A DNA stretch of 64,000 nucleotides from Gudongella sp034006985 (GTDB lineage Bacteria > Bacillota > Clostridia > Tissierellales > Tissierellaceae): the NCBI GenBank assembly GCA_034006985.1, contig JAVERT010000002.1:62001-126000 (forward strand). Direction: 5' to 3'. The position numbers and the translations under genes are program-made. This document shows positions 8,392 through 16,678 of this stretch, in pieces. The notes beneath the pieces are model-generated. The model saw only the letters and a program-made list of their open reading frames with translations, was not told where the DNA came from and did no database searches. Position 1 is the stretch's first letter, and each line of letters starts with the position of its first letter.

Positions 8392-8420
8392 AAAAAGGGA
8401 AAACTTGGTTTTCCCTTTTT
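8392..8420. terminator. Bidirectional terminator
   Basis: AAAAAGGGAAAAC (8392-8404) pairs perfectly with GTTTTCCCTTTTT (8408-8420) around a three-base loop. The A-rich and T-rich flanks let it serve both the zinc-ribbon gene and the convergent flavoprotein gene. Confidence 0.9.
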
Positions 8421-8424
8421 CAAT

Positions 8425-9441
8425 TTATTTAAACCCTCTTTTATACTGTTCTGGATAATCTATTTCTAGATTGTTTTCATGGGCCATATTTAATACAAAA
8501 TGTGGATTGTTAAGAAGTGCCCTACCTAGAGCAACTAAATCAGCCCGATTATTAGATAAGATTTCTTCTATTTGCTCATATTTAGTTATTAATCCTACAG
8601 CAATTGTAGGTATGTTACACTGGTTTTTTATAGCGTCACTATGTGTTATCTGATATCCAGGGAAAATAGGAAATTTTACATCGATAACCCCACCAGAACT
8701 TACATGTACAATATCTACAAGGTTTTTAACTTCATTTATTATTTTTACCATTTCATTTTTATCTATACCACCTTCAGTATAGTCATCTGCTGATACTCTA
8801 AGAAATATAGGCTTTTCCTCTGGCCAGATTTCTTTTATTGCTAAGATTACTTCTTTTAAAAATCGAGTCCTATTTTCTAGACTACCACCATATTTATCTT
8901 CCCTTTTATTAGATAAGGGAGATAAAAATTCATGAATAAGATAACCATGTGCTCCGTGTATTTCTATGATATCAAAACCAGCTTCATTTGCTCTTCTGGC
9001 AGCTTCTTTAAATGCTAAAACTATTTCTTGTATACCATCTAAGGTCAATTCTCTAGGAACTCTATATTCATCACTAGATCGAATAGGCGAAGGAGCCACA
9101 GTAAAAGAATCGGTAGAATTACATTTTCTTCCTGCATGGGCAAGTTGTACTCCTATTTTTGCACCATAACCTTTAACTTCAGCTACTAAAGATTTAAGCT
9201 TTTTTATATGCATATCACTCCATATACCTAAATCATTGCTAGAAATCCTACCATTTGGAACCACTGCCGTTGCTTCTAGAATAATTAGACCAACACCACC
9301 TAATGCACGAGCAGTGTAATGAACTCTATGAAAATCTTTAACTTCGCCATCTTCATCAGAAGAGTACATACACATTGGAGCCATAACTATTCTATTTCTT
9401 AATTCTAAATTTTTTACTTTATATTCTGATAATGCTTTCAA
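8425..9441 (-). CDS. NADPH dehydrogenase / old yellow enzyme, YqjM type
   Basis: A 338-residue FMN enzyme of the NADH:flavin oxidoreductase family, with a TIM barrel that reduces activated C=C bonds. It begins LKALSEYKVKNLELRNRIVMAPMCMYS, and the cysteine and tyrosine in MAPMCMYS are those of the YqjM subgroup. The substrate-binding pair lies in IHGAHGYLIHEFLSP, and NKREDKYGGSLENR is the family phosphate loop. The C-terminal ALGRALLNNP binds FMN. TTG 9441 is preferred because AAGGATGG lies six to eight bases before it, and the frame further upstream is not family-like. Homologues detoxify electrophiles. The role here is likely the same, but this is inferred. The gene stands alone. Confidence 0.9.
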   Translation of the reverse strand: MKALSEYKVKNLELRNRIVMAPMCMYSSDEDGEVKDFHRVHYTARALGGVGLIILEATAVVPNGRISSNDLGIWSDMHIKKLKSLVAEVKGYGAKIGVQLAHAGRKCNSTDSFTVAPSPIRSSDEYRVPRELTLDGIQEIVLAFKEAARRANEAGFDIIEIHGAHGYLIHEFLSPLSNKREDKYGGSLENRTRFLKEVILAIKEIWPEEKPIFLRVSADDYTEGGIDKNEMVKIINEVKNLVDIVHVSSGGVIDVKFPIFPGYQITHSDAIKNQCNIPTIAVGLITKYEQIEEILSNNRADLVALGRALLNNPHFVLNMAHENNLEIDYPEQYKRGFK

Positions 9442-9668
9442 ATATATCACCATCCTTAAACGTATTCTTACCCTACTACGCAAATAATATAACTAAAGAT
9501 TCAATTTAAATATTTGGAATAGAAACAAGACTAGAAATAGTTTGTTTAGGTGTGTCTATTGGATAATAGTAGATAAAATCTGGCGGCTGTTAATTAAAAT
9601 TTAATTTGGGTATGTTGTATTTGTCGATAAATATTTTCATACTTAGAGGAATATAAGGGAGATAAATA

Positions 9669-10394
9669 ATGAAGGCAAATACTAAGAAAAAAATACGTAT
9701 TTCTATTTTTATTGTTTTAATAGTTATAATTATTTCAATGGGTAGCTTTTATATATATACATTAGATTATTACAGAGCAGATAATGACGCAATACAAGTT
9801 GTAACGGCTGAATCTAAAGACTTGGATATATTGGGTAACATCACAATATTCTATCCCAAAGACCAGATAGATACTCATAGCGCAATGATTTTTTACCCAG
9901 GAGGTAAGGTTGAAGCGATTGCTTATGCACCGTTGCTAAGCAAGCTGTCAAGTACTGGAATTACCACTATTCTTGTGAAGATGCCTTTTAATCTTGCTGT
10001 ATTTAATATAAATGCTGCGGATAATGTCTTGTCTAAGTTACCTGAAATAAAAAACTGGTATATTGCTGGCCATTCCCTAGGAGGTGCAATGGCAAGTAGT
10101 TATATTGAAAAGAATGAAGATAAATTTCAAGGCCTAATACTACTAGGAGCATATCCAGTCAATGAATCGAGTATACCTACCCTGGCAATATATGGTACTT
10201 ATGATTTGGGGTTGGATAAATCAAAGTTAGAAAGTGTAGAAAACAAATTTGAGATAATAGGTGGGAATCATGCATATTATGGAAACTATGGAGAACAAGA
10301 GGGTGATGGGGTAGCCACCATAACAAGGGAAGAGCAGCAGGCTAAGGCAGTTGAATTAATAATAGAATTTATGAATAATAACTCATTAAAATAG
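9669..10394 (+). CDS. Membrane-anchored alpha/beta hydrolase
   Basis: 241 residues. A short basic N-terminus (KANTKKKIR) is followed by one membrane helix (about 11-30). The rest is an alpha/beta hydrolase facing outside the cell. The nucleophile serine is near residue 136 in GHSLGGAMAS, an oxyanion strand reads IFYPGGKVE, and the likely histidine is in IGGNHAYYGNYGEQEGDG. The GEQEGDG signature and length match the family annotated as alpha/beta hydrolase of the DUF3530/PF12695 kind. The substrate is unknown. The start ATG 9669 has GGGAGA nearby. The gene is alone and ends in a strong bidirectional terminator. Confidence 0.75.
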   Translation: MKANTKKKIRISIFIVLIVIIISMGSFYIYTLDYYRADNDAIQVVTAESKDLDILGNITIFYPKDQIDTHSAMIFYPGGKVEAIAYAPLLSKLSSTGITTILVKMPFNLAVFNINAADNVLSKLPEIKNWYIAGHSLGGAMASSYIEKNEDKFQGLILLGAYPVNESSIPTLAIYGTYDLGLDKSKLESVENKFEIIGGNHAYYGNYGEQEGDGVATITREEQQAKAVELIIEFMNNNSLK

Positions 10395-10402
10395 TAGTAT
10401 AT

Positions 10403-10439
10403 AAAAATGGTTTCTATATAAATATAGAAACCATTTTTT
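10403..10439. terminator. Bidirectional terminator
   Basis: AAAAATGGTTTCTATA (10403-10418) pairs with TATAGAAACCATTTTT around a four-base loop, with T runs in both directions. It is placed between two convergent genes. Confidence 0.9.
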
Positions 10440-10450
10440 AAATTAAAATT

Positions 10451-10855
10451 TTACTCAATAAACCTACCTTCGGAGTCAAACTTTATAACTGTATCAACTT
10501 CACCATCAAAATCGGTATCTTCCATTTGCAAATCTGCATATTCACCATCGACCATTCGAATCCAGAAATCCATATTGCCATCATGATTTTTATCCCAACT
10601 TACAAATTGAAGTTGGTCATCTTGATAATACATTCTTCTTTCTTCAGAATCTTTTAATTCATTAATATCATCATATACTCGATTAAAAGAAATGCTTTCT
10701 CCATCAAAGCTTACAGTTCCTTCAAAGTCAACACCCTCTGTATTTGACTTAATCTCTATGGCGTCGTCAATAACCTTAAAGGATTGTTCTTTTTGGCATC
10801 CTATAATAATTATTAGAAATATAATAAAACAACTTAACACCAATGATTTACGCAT
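10451..10855 (-). CDS. Small lipoprotein with calcium-loop-like repeats, unknown function
   Basis: 134 residues. It has a signal peptide and lipobox ending IIIIGC, so it is probably lipid-anchored on the outer face of the membrane. The C-terminal half has acidic loops of the EF-hand/dockerin type: DKNHDGNMDFW and DTDFDGEVDTV, with Asp at alternate positions and a Gly in the middle. Calcium binding is plausible. The start ATG 10855 has AAAGGAGG seven bases upstream. A TTG two codons earlier is too close. The upstream gene, encoding a 482-residue exported protein, ends 13 bases before this start, so the two are probably co-transcribed. I recognise no family. Confidence 0.65.
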   Translation of the reverse strand: MRKSLVLSCFIIFLIIIIGCQKEQSFKVIDDAIEIKSNTEGVDFEGTVSFDGESISFNRVYDDINELKDSEERRMYYQDDQLQFVSWDKNHDGNMDFWIRMVDGEYADLQMEDTDFDGEVDTVIKFDSEGRFIE

Positions 10856-10868
10856 GGACAATCCTCCT

Positions 10869-12317
10869 TTAATCTATAGTTACTTTCTCATTAACGTTTT
10901 CTTTAAGTTCTTCTGCGTATTGTTGTAGACCACCAAATATTGTCGCATATTCACTTTCATAAGTGCCACCACTAATATGGATATAGACAACGTATGGCTC
11001 ATCTACTTCAAGATAAACACCATTTGAATAATCATTTTCTGGTACTGCTGGGTTAGAGTATAGGTATTTTACATATATATTCTGATTTCCAGCTGAGTCT
11101 ATAATTTGCGAAAATATTTTTTCACCAGACCCAGATTCTAAGAATTCAACATCAGCCATGGCATTTTTAAAATCATAATCAGATGATCCAATAAAGTCAT
11201 AGCTTTCATGTAGAGGATTTACATACTTAAATTCAAAATAAACTGTGCTTTTCATCTCAACAATAAACTCAGAATTAGGAAATTCTTTCGTAGCACTATA
11301 ACTTATCTCATAGGATGCTACTAGAGTATCAGGTCTTAGGATATCTGGATCATTTTTAGTGATTGTATAACCTAAACCTGTAATCGCAGGAGTATTTACT
11401 TCTGCTGGGAAAATTTCTATAGGCTCTAAAGGACTATCTTGTGGTGTAGATTGATTTTTATTTGAATTTTTAAGCATATCATATACACGATCTTTTTCAG
11501 CCTGATTGAATTTTTCACGTTCATCAAATAAACTCATCATTTTTTTTTCTAAAGCTTTGACTTCTTTACGCATATCACTACATACGCTGTAACTTTCTGC
11601 AATGGAGATATCCAATTGTCTGTTTTTCAAATGAGCTGCTGCAAGTTTATCAATATCTTCATCAGTTAATTTAACATTGTCAGCTTCATCAGATAATTTA
11701 ATATCAGGAATAATCTCATCGACCATAGCTTCGGCAGTTTCTTCAAAGTCCAGTCCGCTGCTTAATAATGTTATACCACCCGTTCGCATTACTTTTTCAG
11801 ATTTTGTATGGTCATTTGGGTTAAAATGATTGACTAAGCCTATCATTTCACCTAAAACTTTAATATTAGATGTAGCTTCTAATATATTTTCAGCACCTGA
11901 TTTTGCAACATCAGCAGCTGATTTAGCAGTATCATAAGTAAAATATGCCATTCTTATAAGTGATTTAACAATATTTGCACGATGTTTAGTTACCAAAGCT
12001 TTTTTATACTCTATTTGCTCTAATCTAGATTTTCGCTCCATTTCTAAAATTAGCTCAAGGTAAAGAATTTCATCACCAATTCCCTCAATTTCAGTATCCA
12101 ATTTAACTGCTTCTTGTACTTCATAGCTCCTAGATTCAATTGGAATATTATCATCGAAATCAGAATACTTCATCCAGTCACGTTCGAAAACTTCCATGTT
12201 TATTTCGCCTTTTTCATCAAACAGATTATCTGCCCAAACACTAGTAATAGACCCTAGGATTAATAGACCGGCAATCAAAAATGATATCAGCCGCTTATTT
12301 ATAAAGCCTTGTCTCAT
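10869..12317 (-). CDS. Exported protein of unknown function
   Basis: 482 residues with a clear signal peptide (RLISFLIAGLLILGSITSVWA, near 9-30) and no later membrane helix, so probably secreted or wall-associated. Residues about 60-300 are charged and helical with coiled-coil character (LELILEMERKSRLEQIEYKK; VKALEKKMMSLFDEREKFNQ). The C-terminal ~170 look like beta-rich domain material (ITGLGYTITKNDPDIL, NIYVKYLYSNPAVPENDYS, PYVVYIHISGGTYESEYA). The start ATG 12317 follows AAGGGGGG. It leads a two-gene unit with the small lipoprotein gene. I do not recognise a family. The pairing suggests the two products work together outside the cell. Confidence 0.6.
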   Translation of the reverse strand: MRQGFINKRLISFLIAGLLILGSITSVWADNLFDEKGEINMEVFERDWMKYSDFDDNIPIESRSYEVQEAVKLDTEIEGIGDEILYLELILEMERKSRLEQIEYKKALVTKHRANIVKSLIRMAYFTYDTAKSAADVAKSGAENILEATSNIKVLGEMIGLVNHFNPNDHTKSEKVMRTGGITLLSSGLDFEETAEAMVDEIIPDIKLSDEADNVKLTDEDIDKLAAAHLKNRQLDISIAESYSVCSDMRKEVKALEKKMMSLFDEREKFNQAEKDRVYDMLKNSNKNQSTPQDSPLEPIEIFPAEVNTPAITGLGYTITKNDPDILRPDTLVASYEISYSATKEFPNSEFIVEMKSTVYFEFKYVNPLHESYDFIGSSDYDFKNAMADVEFLESGSGEKIFSQIIDSAGNQNIYVKYLYSNPAVPENDYSNGVYLEVDEPYVVYIHISGGTYESEYATIFGGLQQYAEELKENVNEKVTID

Positions 12318-12377
12318 GGTTACCCCCCCTTGTAGTGAGATTTAAGAAACAACTTGGATACATGTTTTTTTTGAATA

Positions 12378-12405
12378 AATAGTATTGTTTTAATACTATT
12401 ATTTT
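12378..12405 (+). terminator. Orphan hairpin with T tract
   Basis: AATAGTATT (12378-12386) pairs perfectly with AATACTATT (12392-12400), followed by ATTTTT on the plus strand. It lies between a minus-strand gene start and a plus-strand gene start, so it ends no annotated gene. It may be the end of a small transcript, or a relic. Confidence 0.4.
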
Positions 12406-12590
12406 TCCGTTACCCTTTAGTGCTTTACTTAATCACATAATAGTAAATTATCTAATAGGCTTAGCTTTGATAAAACATTTCGTTAGAGGGTATAAACAAA
12501 GTAAGATGTAAAGTTTTTTAGTTTAAAATATCTTGAAATCCCATTACAACTTAGTTCTTGAAGATGGTGTAGTATATAAAGGAGGTATTT

Positions 12591-12962
12591 ATGAGTATAG
12601 GAGCTTTTTCTGTTAGTTTAAATGTAAAAGATATTAAAAGATCAAAAGTATTTTATGAAAAATTAGGCTTTAAAACTTTTGGCGGAGAAATTGATCAAAA
12701 TTGGTTAATTATGAAGAATGACGATTGTGTTATAGGATTATTCCAAGAGATGTTTGACAAGAATATTTTAACTTTTAATCCTGGATGGAATGCAGATGCA
12801 GAGGAATTAGAAACATTTAAAGACATACGAGTTTTTCAAGAAGACCTTCGTGAAAAAGGGATAGAATTTGAATCAGAGGTTGATGTAGAATCAAAAGGTC
12901 CAGGAAGTTTTATGATCGTAGACCCAGATGGAAATCTAATTCTTATAGATCAGCATGTTTAA
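12591..12962 (+). CDS. VOC-superfamily (glyoxalase/bleomycin-resistance fold) protein
   Basis: 123 residues, one full VOC domain made of two beta-alpha-beta-beta-beta modules. It opens SVSLNVKDIKRSKVFYEKLGF and ends GSFMIVDPDGNLILIDQH, the usual first and last modules. The glutamate metal ligand expected near the C-terminus is replaced by the LIDQH ending, so metal binding is uncertain. The start ATG 12591 has AAAGGAGG upstream. A broken copy of a second VOC gene lies 70 bases downstream. The function is unknown and could be isomerase, dioxygenase-like or resistance. Confidence 0.8.
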   Translation: MSIGAFSVSLNVKDIKRSKVFYEKLGFKTFGGEIDQNWLIMKNDDCVIGLFQEMFDKNILTFNPGWNADAEELETFKDIRVFQEDLREKGIEFESEVDVESKGPGSFMIVDPDGNLILIDQHV

Positions 12963-13034
12963 GATTAAGATCCTTAACAATGTAATCAAAAATTATGGAT
13001 TAAAGCTAAGATAGTTAAAAAAGAGGAGAAAATT

Positions 13035-13097
13035 ATGAGTAGAATAGTTCATTTTTAAATTCATGTAGACTATATGAAAAGGGCCAAAAAGTTCTAA
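13035..13097 (+). pseudogene. N-terminal relic of a second VOC-family gene
   Basis: A strong ribosome site (GAGGAG) precedes ATG 13035. The frame reads MSRIVHF, then TAA (13056-13058), then IHVDYMKRAKKF, then TAA (13095-13097). Joined across the first stop this is the standard VOC N-terminus (MSRIVHFEIHVDDxxRAxKFY), with the glutamate codon GAA changed to TAA. Everything after KKF is lost. The intact VOC gene just upstream has a different N-terminus, so this is not a recent duplicate of it. Confidence 0.65.
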
Positions 13098-13149
13098 GGA
13101 GATAGTAGTTATTATAAAAAAATCATATAAATTAAAAGAGGTGGTATAA

Positions 13150-13344
13150 ATGGAAGTTAAAAAGATTTTAATAGGAACACTAGGGGGTACAGCCCTAGGT
13201 GTTGGTTTTGGTGGAATAAAAGGATTAGAAAAAGGCTTAGACCTAGGAATCAAAATGGGATTTGTTGCAGGGATGACAATTGGAGTCATAGGCACTACAA
13301 TTTTTGTAGTGGGAAAGAAAAAGATTAAAAGAAAATGTGCTTAA
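13150..13344 (+). CDS. Small glycine-rich membrane protein
   Basis: 64 residues, rich in glycine and hydrophobics. There are two predicted membrane stretches (TLGGTALGVGFGGIKGLEKG, weak, and MGFVAGMTIGVIGTTIFVVG, strong), then a basic tail, KKKIKRKC. The repeated GxxxG spacing is like a glycine zipper, which packs helices or oligomers. Start ATG 13150 with ribosome site AGAGGTGG. A strong terminator follows. No family or function is recognised. The ribosome site, terminator and composition support a real gene. Confidence 0.6.
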   Translation: MEVKKILIGTLGGTALGVGFGGIKGLEKGLDLGIKMGFVAGMTIGVIGTTIFVVGKKKIKRKCA

Positions 13345-13378
13345 ATACAGAAGAATAAAATCAGATATAATTTAATAG

Positions 13379-13429
13379 CTCCAAACGATAGAATGATTTT
13401 TTAGGATATTTTATCGTTTGGAGATTTTT
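13379..13429 (+). terminator. Intrinsic terminator after the small membrane protein
   Basis: CTCCAAACGATA (13379-13390) pairs perfectly with TATCGTTTGGAG (13412-13423) around a 21-base loop, followed by ATTTTTA. Confidence 0.85.
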
Positions 13430-13522
13430 AAAGTTAGAACTTATTTGAGGGCATATTGAGAATATGAAAATAAGACTTAGTAGGCTATAATATAAATATA
13501 AGTAAGTAAAGGAGAATATAAA

Positions 13523-14578
13523 ATGACTAAAAAATTAAAGGCTGCAATGCTAGGATTTGGAAATGCGGGACAGGCATTTGCAAGATTGCTTATGGATAAG
13601 CATGATGAAATAATAGATAAATACAAATGTGATATTCAAGTAGTTGCTATTTCTACAAATAGTAGAGGCAGTATTGTAAATGAAGCTGGTATTGATTTAA
13701 AATCAGCGCTATCTGATTTGGAAAAACTAAGTCATTTTGATGAGAATAGAGATGATTATTCCAAATATAACTCAATGGAAATTGCTAATTCGGTAGATTA
13801 TGATGTGATTATTGAATTAACACCACTTGAAATTTTTACTGGTCAACCTGCTATAGACCATATTAAAACAGCTTTTAATAGAAAAAAACATGCAATTACT
13901 GCAAATAAAGGTCCGATTGCATGGGCATATGAGGAATTGAAAGATCTAGCTAAAAAACAAGGTGTTTTATTTTATTACGAAACTACTGTAATGGATGGTA
14001 CGCCTATTTTTAATCTTGTTGAAGAAACCTTAGAATTTTGCAAGGTAACTGAGATAAATGGGATATTAAATTCCACAACAAATTATGTATTAGAAGAAAT
14101 AGCAAAGGGAAAAGAGTATGATGATGTAATTGTAGAGGGGAAAAAGAGAGGCTTTATTGAGGCTAATCCAGCTATGGATATTGAAGGATGGGATGCTGCT
14201 GCTAAGACAGCTGTACTCTTAAATGTACTTATGGGGGCAAATATAACACCAAAAGATATAGAGAGAAAAGGAATTGAAGATATTAATCTTAAACAACTAG
14301 AAGATGCTTCGAAGAGAGGAAATGTAATAAAGCTTATTTGTCATGGATCTATACAAGATGGCAAGGTGATTGGAAGGGTTCAACCTAAAGAAATAGGAAT
14401 GGATAGTATATACTCAAATATAAAGGGAACATCATCAATAGTAACCATAACTACTGATTTAATGGGAGCTGTTTCTATAGTAGAGCATGAACCAGAAATT
14501 CAACAAACAGCCTATGGGGTATTTGGGGATCTTATAAGAGTTATTAAAACATTAGATAATCAACAAAGAGAGGGATAA
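13523..14578 (+). CDS. hom: Homoserine dehydrogenase (no ACT domain)
   Basis: 351 residues. It reduces aspartate semialdehyde to homoserine with NAD(P)H, the branch step to threonine and methionine. The N-terminal Rossmann motif is MLGFGNAGQAFARLL. TANKGPIAWAYEEL is the substrate and cofactor loop, and FYYETTVMDGTPIFNLV leads into the catalytic domain. NSTTNYVLEEIAKG and EANPAMDIEGWDAAAK contain the conserved glutamate/aspartate and lysine region. The C-terminal regulatory ACT domain of longer forms (about 430 residues) is absent, so feedback control by threonine is not expected at this enzyme. Start ATG 13523 with AAGGAG. The next gene starts one base after the stop, so the two are translationally coupled. 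Confidence 0.88.
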   Translation: MTKKLKAAMLGFGNAGQAFARLLMDKHDEIIDKYKCDIQVVAISTNSRGSIVNEAGIDLKSALSDLEKLSHFDENRDDYSKYNSMEIANSVDYDVIIELTPLEIFTGQPAIDHIKTAFNRKKHAITANKGPIAWAYEELKDLAKKQGVLFYYETTVMDGTPIFNLVEETLEFCKVTEINGILNSTTNYVLEEIAKGKEYDDVIVEGKKRGFIEANPAMDIEGWDAAAKTAVLLNVLMGANITPKDIERKGIEDINLKQLEDASKRGNVIKLICHGSIQDGKVIGRVQPKEIGMDSIYSNIKGTSSIVTITTDLMGAVSIVEHEPEIQQTAYGVFGDLIRVIKTLDNQQREG

Positions 14579-14579
14579 G

Positions 14580-15518
14580 ATGTGTACAGGAATAAAAATA
14601 GATTATAATGATGGTTGTGTGATGGGAAGGACAATGGATTATGAAGTTCCTGTAGATTACAATGTACTTTATTTACCAAGGGATTATAATTATTGCAATG
14701 ATTTATTGGGGAATCCATTATATTCAAAATATAAAGCTTTAGGAGTATGTTTTAGAAATAAGGATCCACTAAAAGATGGAGTAAACGAACATGGATTAGT
14801 AGGTATTACTAATACTTTTACAGGGTTTAATCTTTATGATAATAAAATTGAGCCTGGGAAAGTTAATATTTCTAGTTTAAATTACTTTAATTATGCTTTG
14901 ACAAATTATAGATCAGTAGAAGAATTGATAGAAAACTTACCAAATATTCATATCTCAAGTAAGGACTATAACGGTGAAAATGTAATATCACCGGATTTTC
15001 ATTTTATGTTTGCCGATTCTACCAAGAGATGCATTGTGGTTGAGCCTAAAAAGAAAGAATTAGTATATTTTGAGAATCCATATAATGTGATGACGAATTC
15101 ACCAGGGTTTGATTCACATATAAGAAGACTAAATAAATTTTTAGAATTGGATAATCTTGATGACTTTAATGCTTCAAAAAATTTGCCAGGAGGCTATGAT
15201 CCTTTATCTAGGTTCATAAAGGCTTTCTATTTAACAAAAATGAATGAAAAAGCAAATAACTCTGATGAAGCATTTTCATATTTTTATAATATTTTGGGTA
15301 CAATGGTTATGCCAGTGGGATTTGTTAGAAACAAAACTTACAATGAGACTACCTATACTAGATATACTTGTTCTTATGATACAAAAGAAAAGCTATTAAC
15401 TGTAAAATCGCATCTAAATCCAGCAGTCTATAAATTGGGATTTGAGGAGATTGAGGATAAGGATAAAAGGCAAGCTTTTTTCTTAGATCCAGGTTTTATA
15501 ACACAAGAGATAAAGTAA
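14580..15518 (+). CDS. Linear amide C-N hydrolase (choloylglycine hydrolase / penicillin V acylase family)
   Basis: 312 residues. After removal of Met1 the N-terminal cysteine (MCTGIKIDY) is the nucleophile of the Ntn-hydrolase fold. GRTMDYEVP carries the family Arg and Asp, and NEHGLVGITNTF is the next conserved block. Asn is expected in YFENPYNVMTNSPGFD, and the catalytic Arg is probably in NKTYNETTYTRYTC. Members cleave bile-salt amides, penicillin V or N-acyl amides. There is no signal peptide, so the enzyme acts in the cytosol. The start lies one base after the homoserine dehydrogenase stop, which is an unusual partner. The true substrate is unknown. Confidence 0.85.
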   Translation: MCTGIKIDYNDGCVMGRTMDYEVPVDYNVLYLPRDYNYCNDLLGNPLYSKYKALGVCFRNKDPLKDGVNEHGLVGITNTFTGFNLYDNKIEPGKVNISSLNYFNYALTNYRSVEELIENLPNIHISSKDYNGENVISPDFHFMFADSTKRCIVVEPKKKELVYFENPYNVMTNSPGFDSHIRRLNKFLELDNLDDFNASKNLPGGYDPLSRFIKAFYLTKMNEKANNSDEAFSYFYNILGTMVMPVGFVRNKTYNETTYTRYTCSYDTKEKLLTVKSHLNPAVYKLGFEEIEDKDKRQAFFLDPGFITQEIK

Positions 15519-15589
15519 AGGAAGAGTATTTATTATCTAAATATATTATTTAGTCATAAAAAGTGTGAATATTCAGGAGGGTGTTTAAA

Positions 15590-16372
15590 ATGTGGACAAG
15601 ACCAGATATTAAAAATTATGCTAAAAATTTTCTGCGTAAGTATTACTGGAAGGCATTTGTAGTATGTCTTATTGCGACTTTACTTAGTGGTGGTGGCAGT
15701 AGTAAAAGTAATAGCAACAATAACAGTAATAATGATACAACCTACTATGGTAATGATTACAATGTGATAGAAGAATTTGAGAAAGATCTGCCATTTGAAT
15801 TTAATAATCCAGTTTTTAATTTTGCAACAAGAAATTTTAGATCGCCTTTATTTATGATAGGTGGGGGATTGTTATCATTAATGATAGTTGCTTCTATAGT
15901 ACTCTTAATAACAATAGGTTTTGCTATTGAAGTAGGTCAAAGTAGATTTTTCTTAAGAGGATTTGAAGATGATGTTAGTATTGGGAAACTGTTTTCTACA
16001 TTTAATTCTGAGGAATACTTACCCATAGTAAAAACCCAATTTTTAAGAGGTCTCTATAACTTATTGTGGGCTTTCTTACTAATAATACCAGGAATAGTAA
16101 AACATTATGAATATAGGTTTGTTCCATATATTTTAGCTGAAAAACCCAATCTATCTGCAAATGATGTAATTTCAAGAAGTAGAGAAATTACAAGAGGACA
16201 CAAGATGGATATGTTTGTACTAGACTTATCATTTATTGGTTGGTACCTATTAGGAGGACTTTTCTTTGGGATAGGAGTATTTTTCGTAGATCCATATTCC
16301 GAAGCTACGTATGCTAGATTATATAATATATTATCTGGTAAAGACCAAGATAGTGAATTTAACATGGTATAA
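15590..16372 (+). CDS. DUF975-family membrane protein
   Basis: About 260 residues. The N-terminus WTRPDIKNYAKNFLRKYYW, followed by four to five membrane helices, is the DUF975 pattern. REITRGHKMDMFVLDLSFIGW and the final DPYSEATYARLYNIL are the conserved C-terminal blocks. Between helices 1 and 2 lies a low-complexity stretch of Ser, Asn and Asp (about residues 38-65), probably outside the cell. ATG 15590 is chosen because GGAGG ends nine bases before it. A GTG at 15581 overlaps the ribosome site. The function of DUF975 proteins is unknown. It is probably transcribed alone or with the two genes upstream. Confidence 0.8.
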   Translation: MWTRPDIKNYAKNFLRKYYWKAFVVCLIATLLSGGGSSKSNSNNNSNNDTTYYGNDYNVIEEFEKDLPFEFNNPVFNFATRNFRSPLFMIGGGLLSLMIVASIVLLITIGFAIEVGQSRFFLRGFEDDVSIGKLFSTFNSEEYLPIVKTQFLRGLYNLLWAFLLIIPGIVKHYEYRFVPYILAEKPNLSANDVISRSREITRGHKMDMFVLDLSFIGWYLLGGLFFGIGVFFVDPYSEATYARLYNILSGKDQDSEFNMV

Positions 16373-16678
16373 ATTAGAAAATATACAACTCTAGAAAGTG
16401 GAGTTCTCATCGAAAAATCCGAATTAACGGATATGATTAATAAATAGAATACAGAAAAACATCCTAGTTCAATTTAATTATAAATCAGGGTGTTTTTGAT
16501 ATTTGGTATATTTGTTTATAGGTTGAATGTATCATTCAAATTGAATAATTAGCATCAGTTCAACTGTGTTTATATAAGTAGGGATCAGATAGAGAATTTT
16601 GATTATCTGTTTAACTCTAGATATGATACAATTAAACTTGGAAGTTTTATATAATTAAAAACAAAGGTGGTAATATAG
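16373..16678. other. Intergenic region before sufC
   Basis: 306 bases. It contains the terminator listed at 16456-16497. Further on is an inverted repeat, CAGATA (16586-16591) and TATCTG (16604-16609), that could be an operator for the suf pair. A TACAAT at 16627-16632 could be a -10 element. I see no Rrf2/IscR-type site that I can name, and no gene. Confidence 0.4.
16456..16497 (+). terminator. Probable intrinsic terminator
   Basis: AAAACATCCT (16456-16465) pairs with AGGGTGTTTT (16487-16496) with one G-U pair. The loop is 21 bases and a T run completes it. It would end transcription from the DUF975 gene. Confidence 0.6.

Noticed and set aside
14580..15518. The Ntn amidase as an acyl-homoserine-lactone acylase because it follows homoserine dehydrogenase
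   Set aside because: There is no quorum-sensing gene here, and the dehydrogenase makes homoserine for amino acids. The link would rest on a name only.
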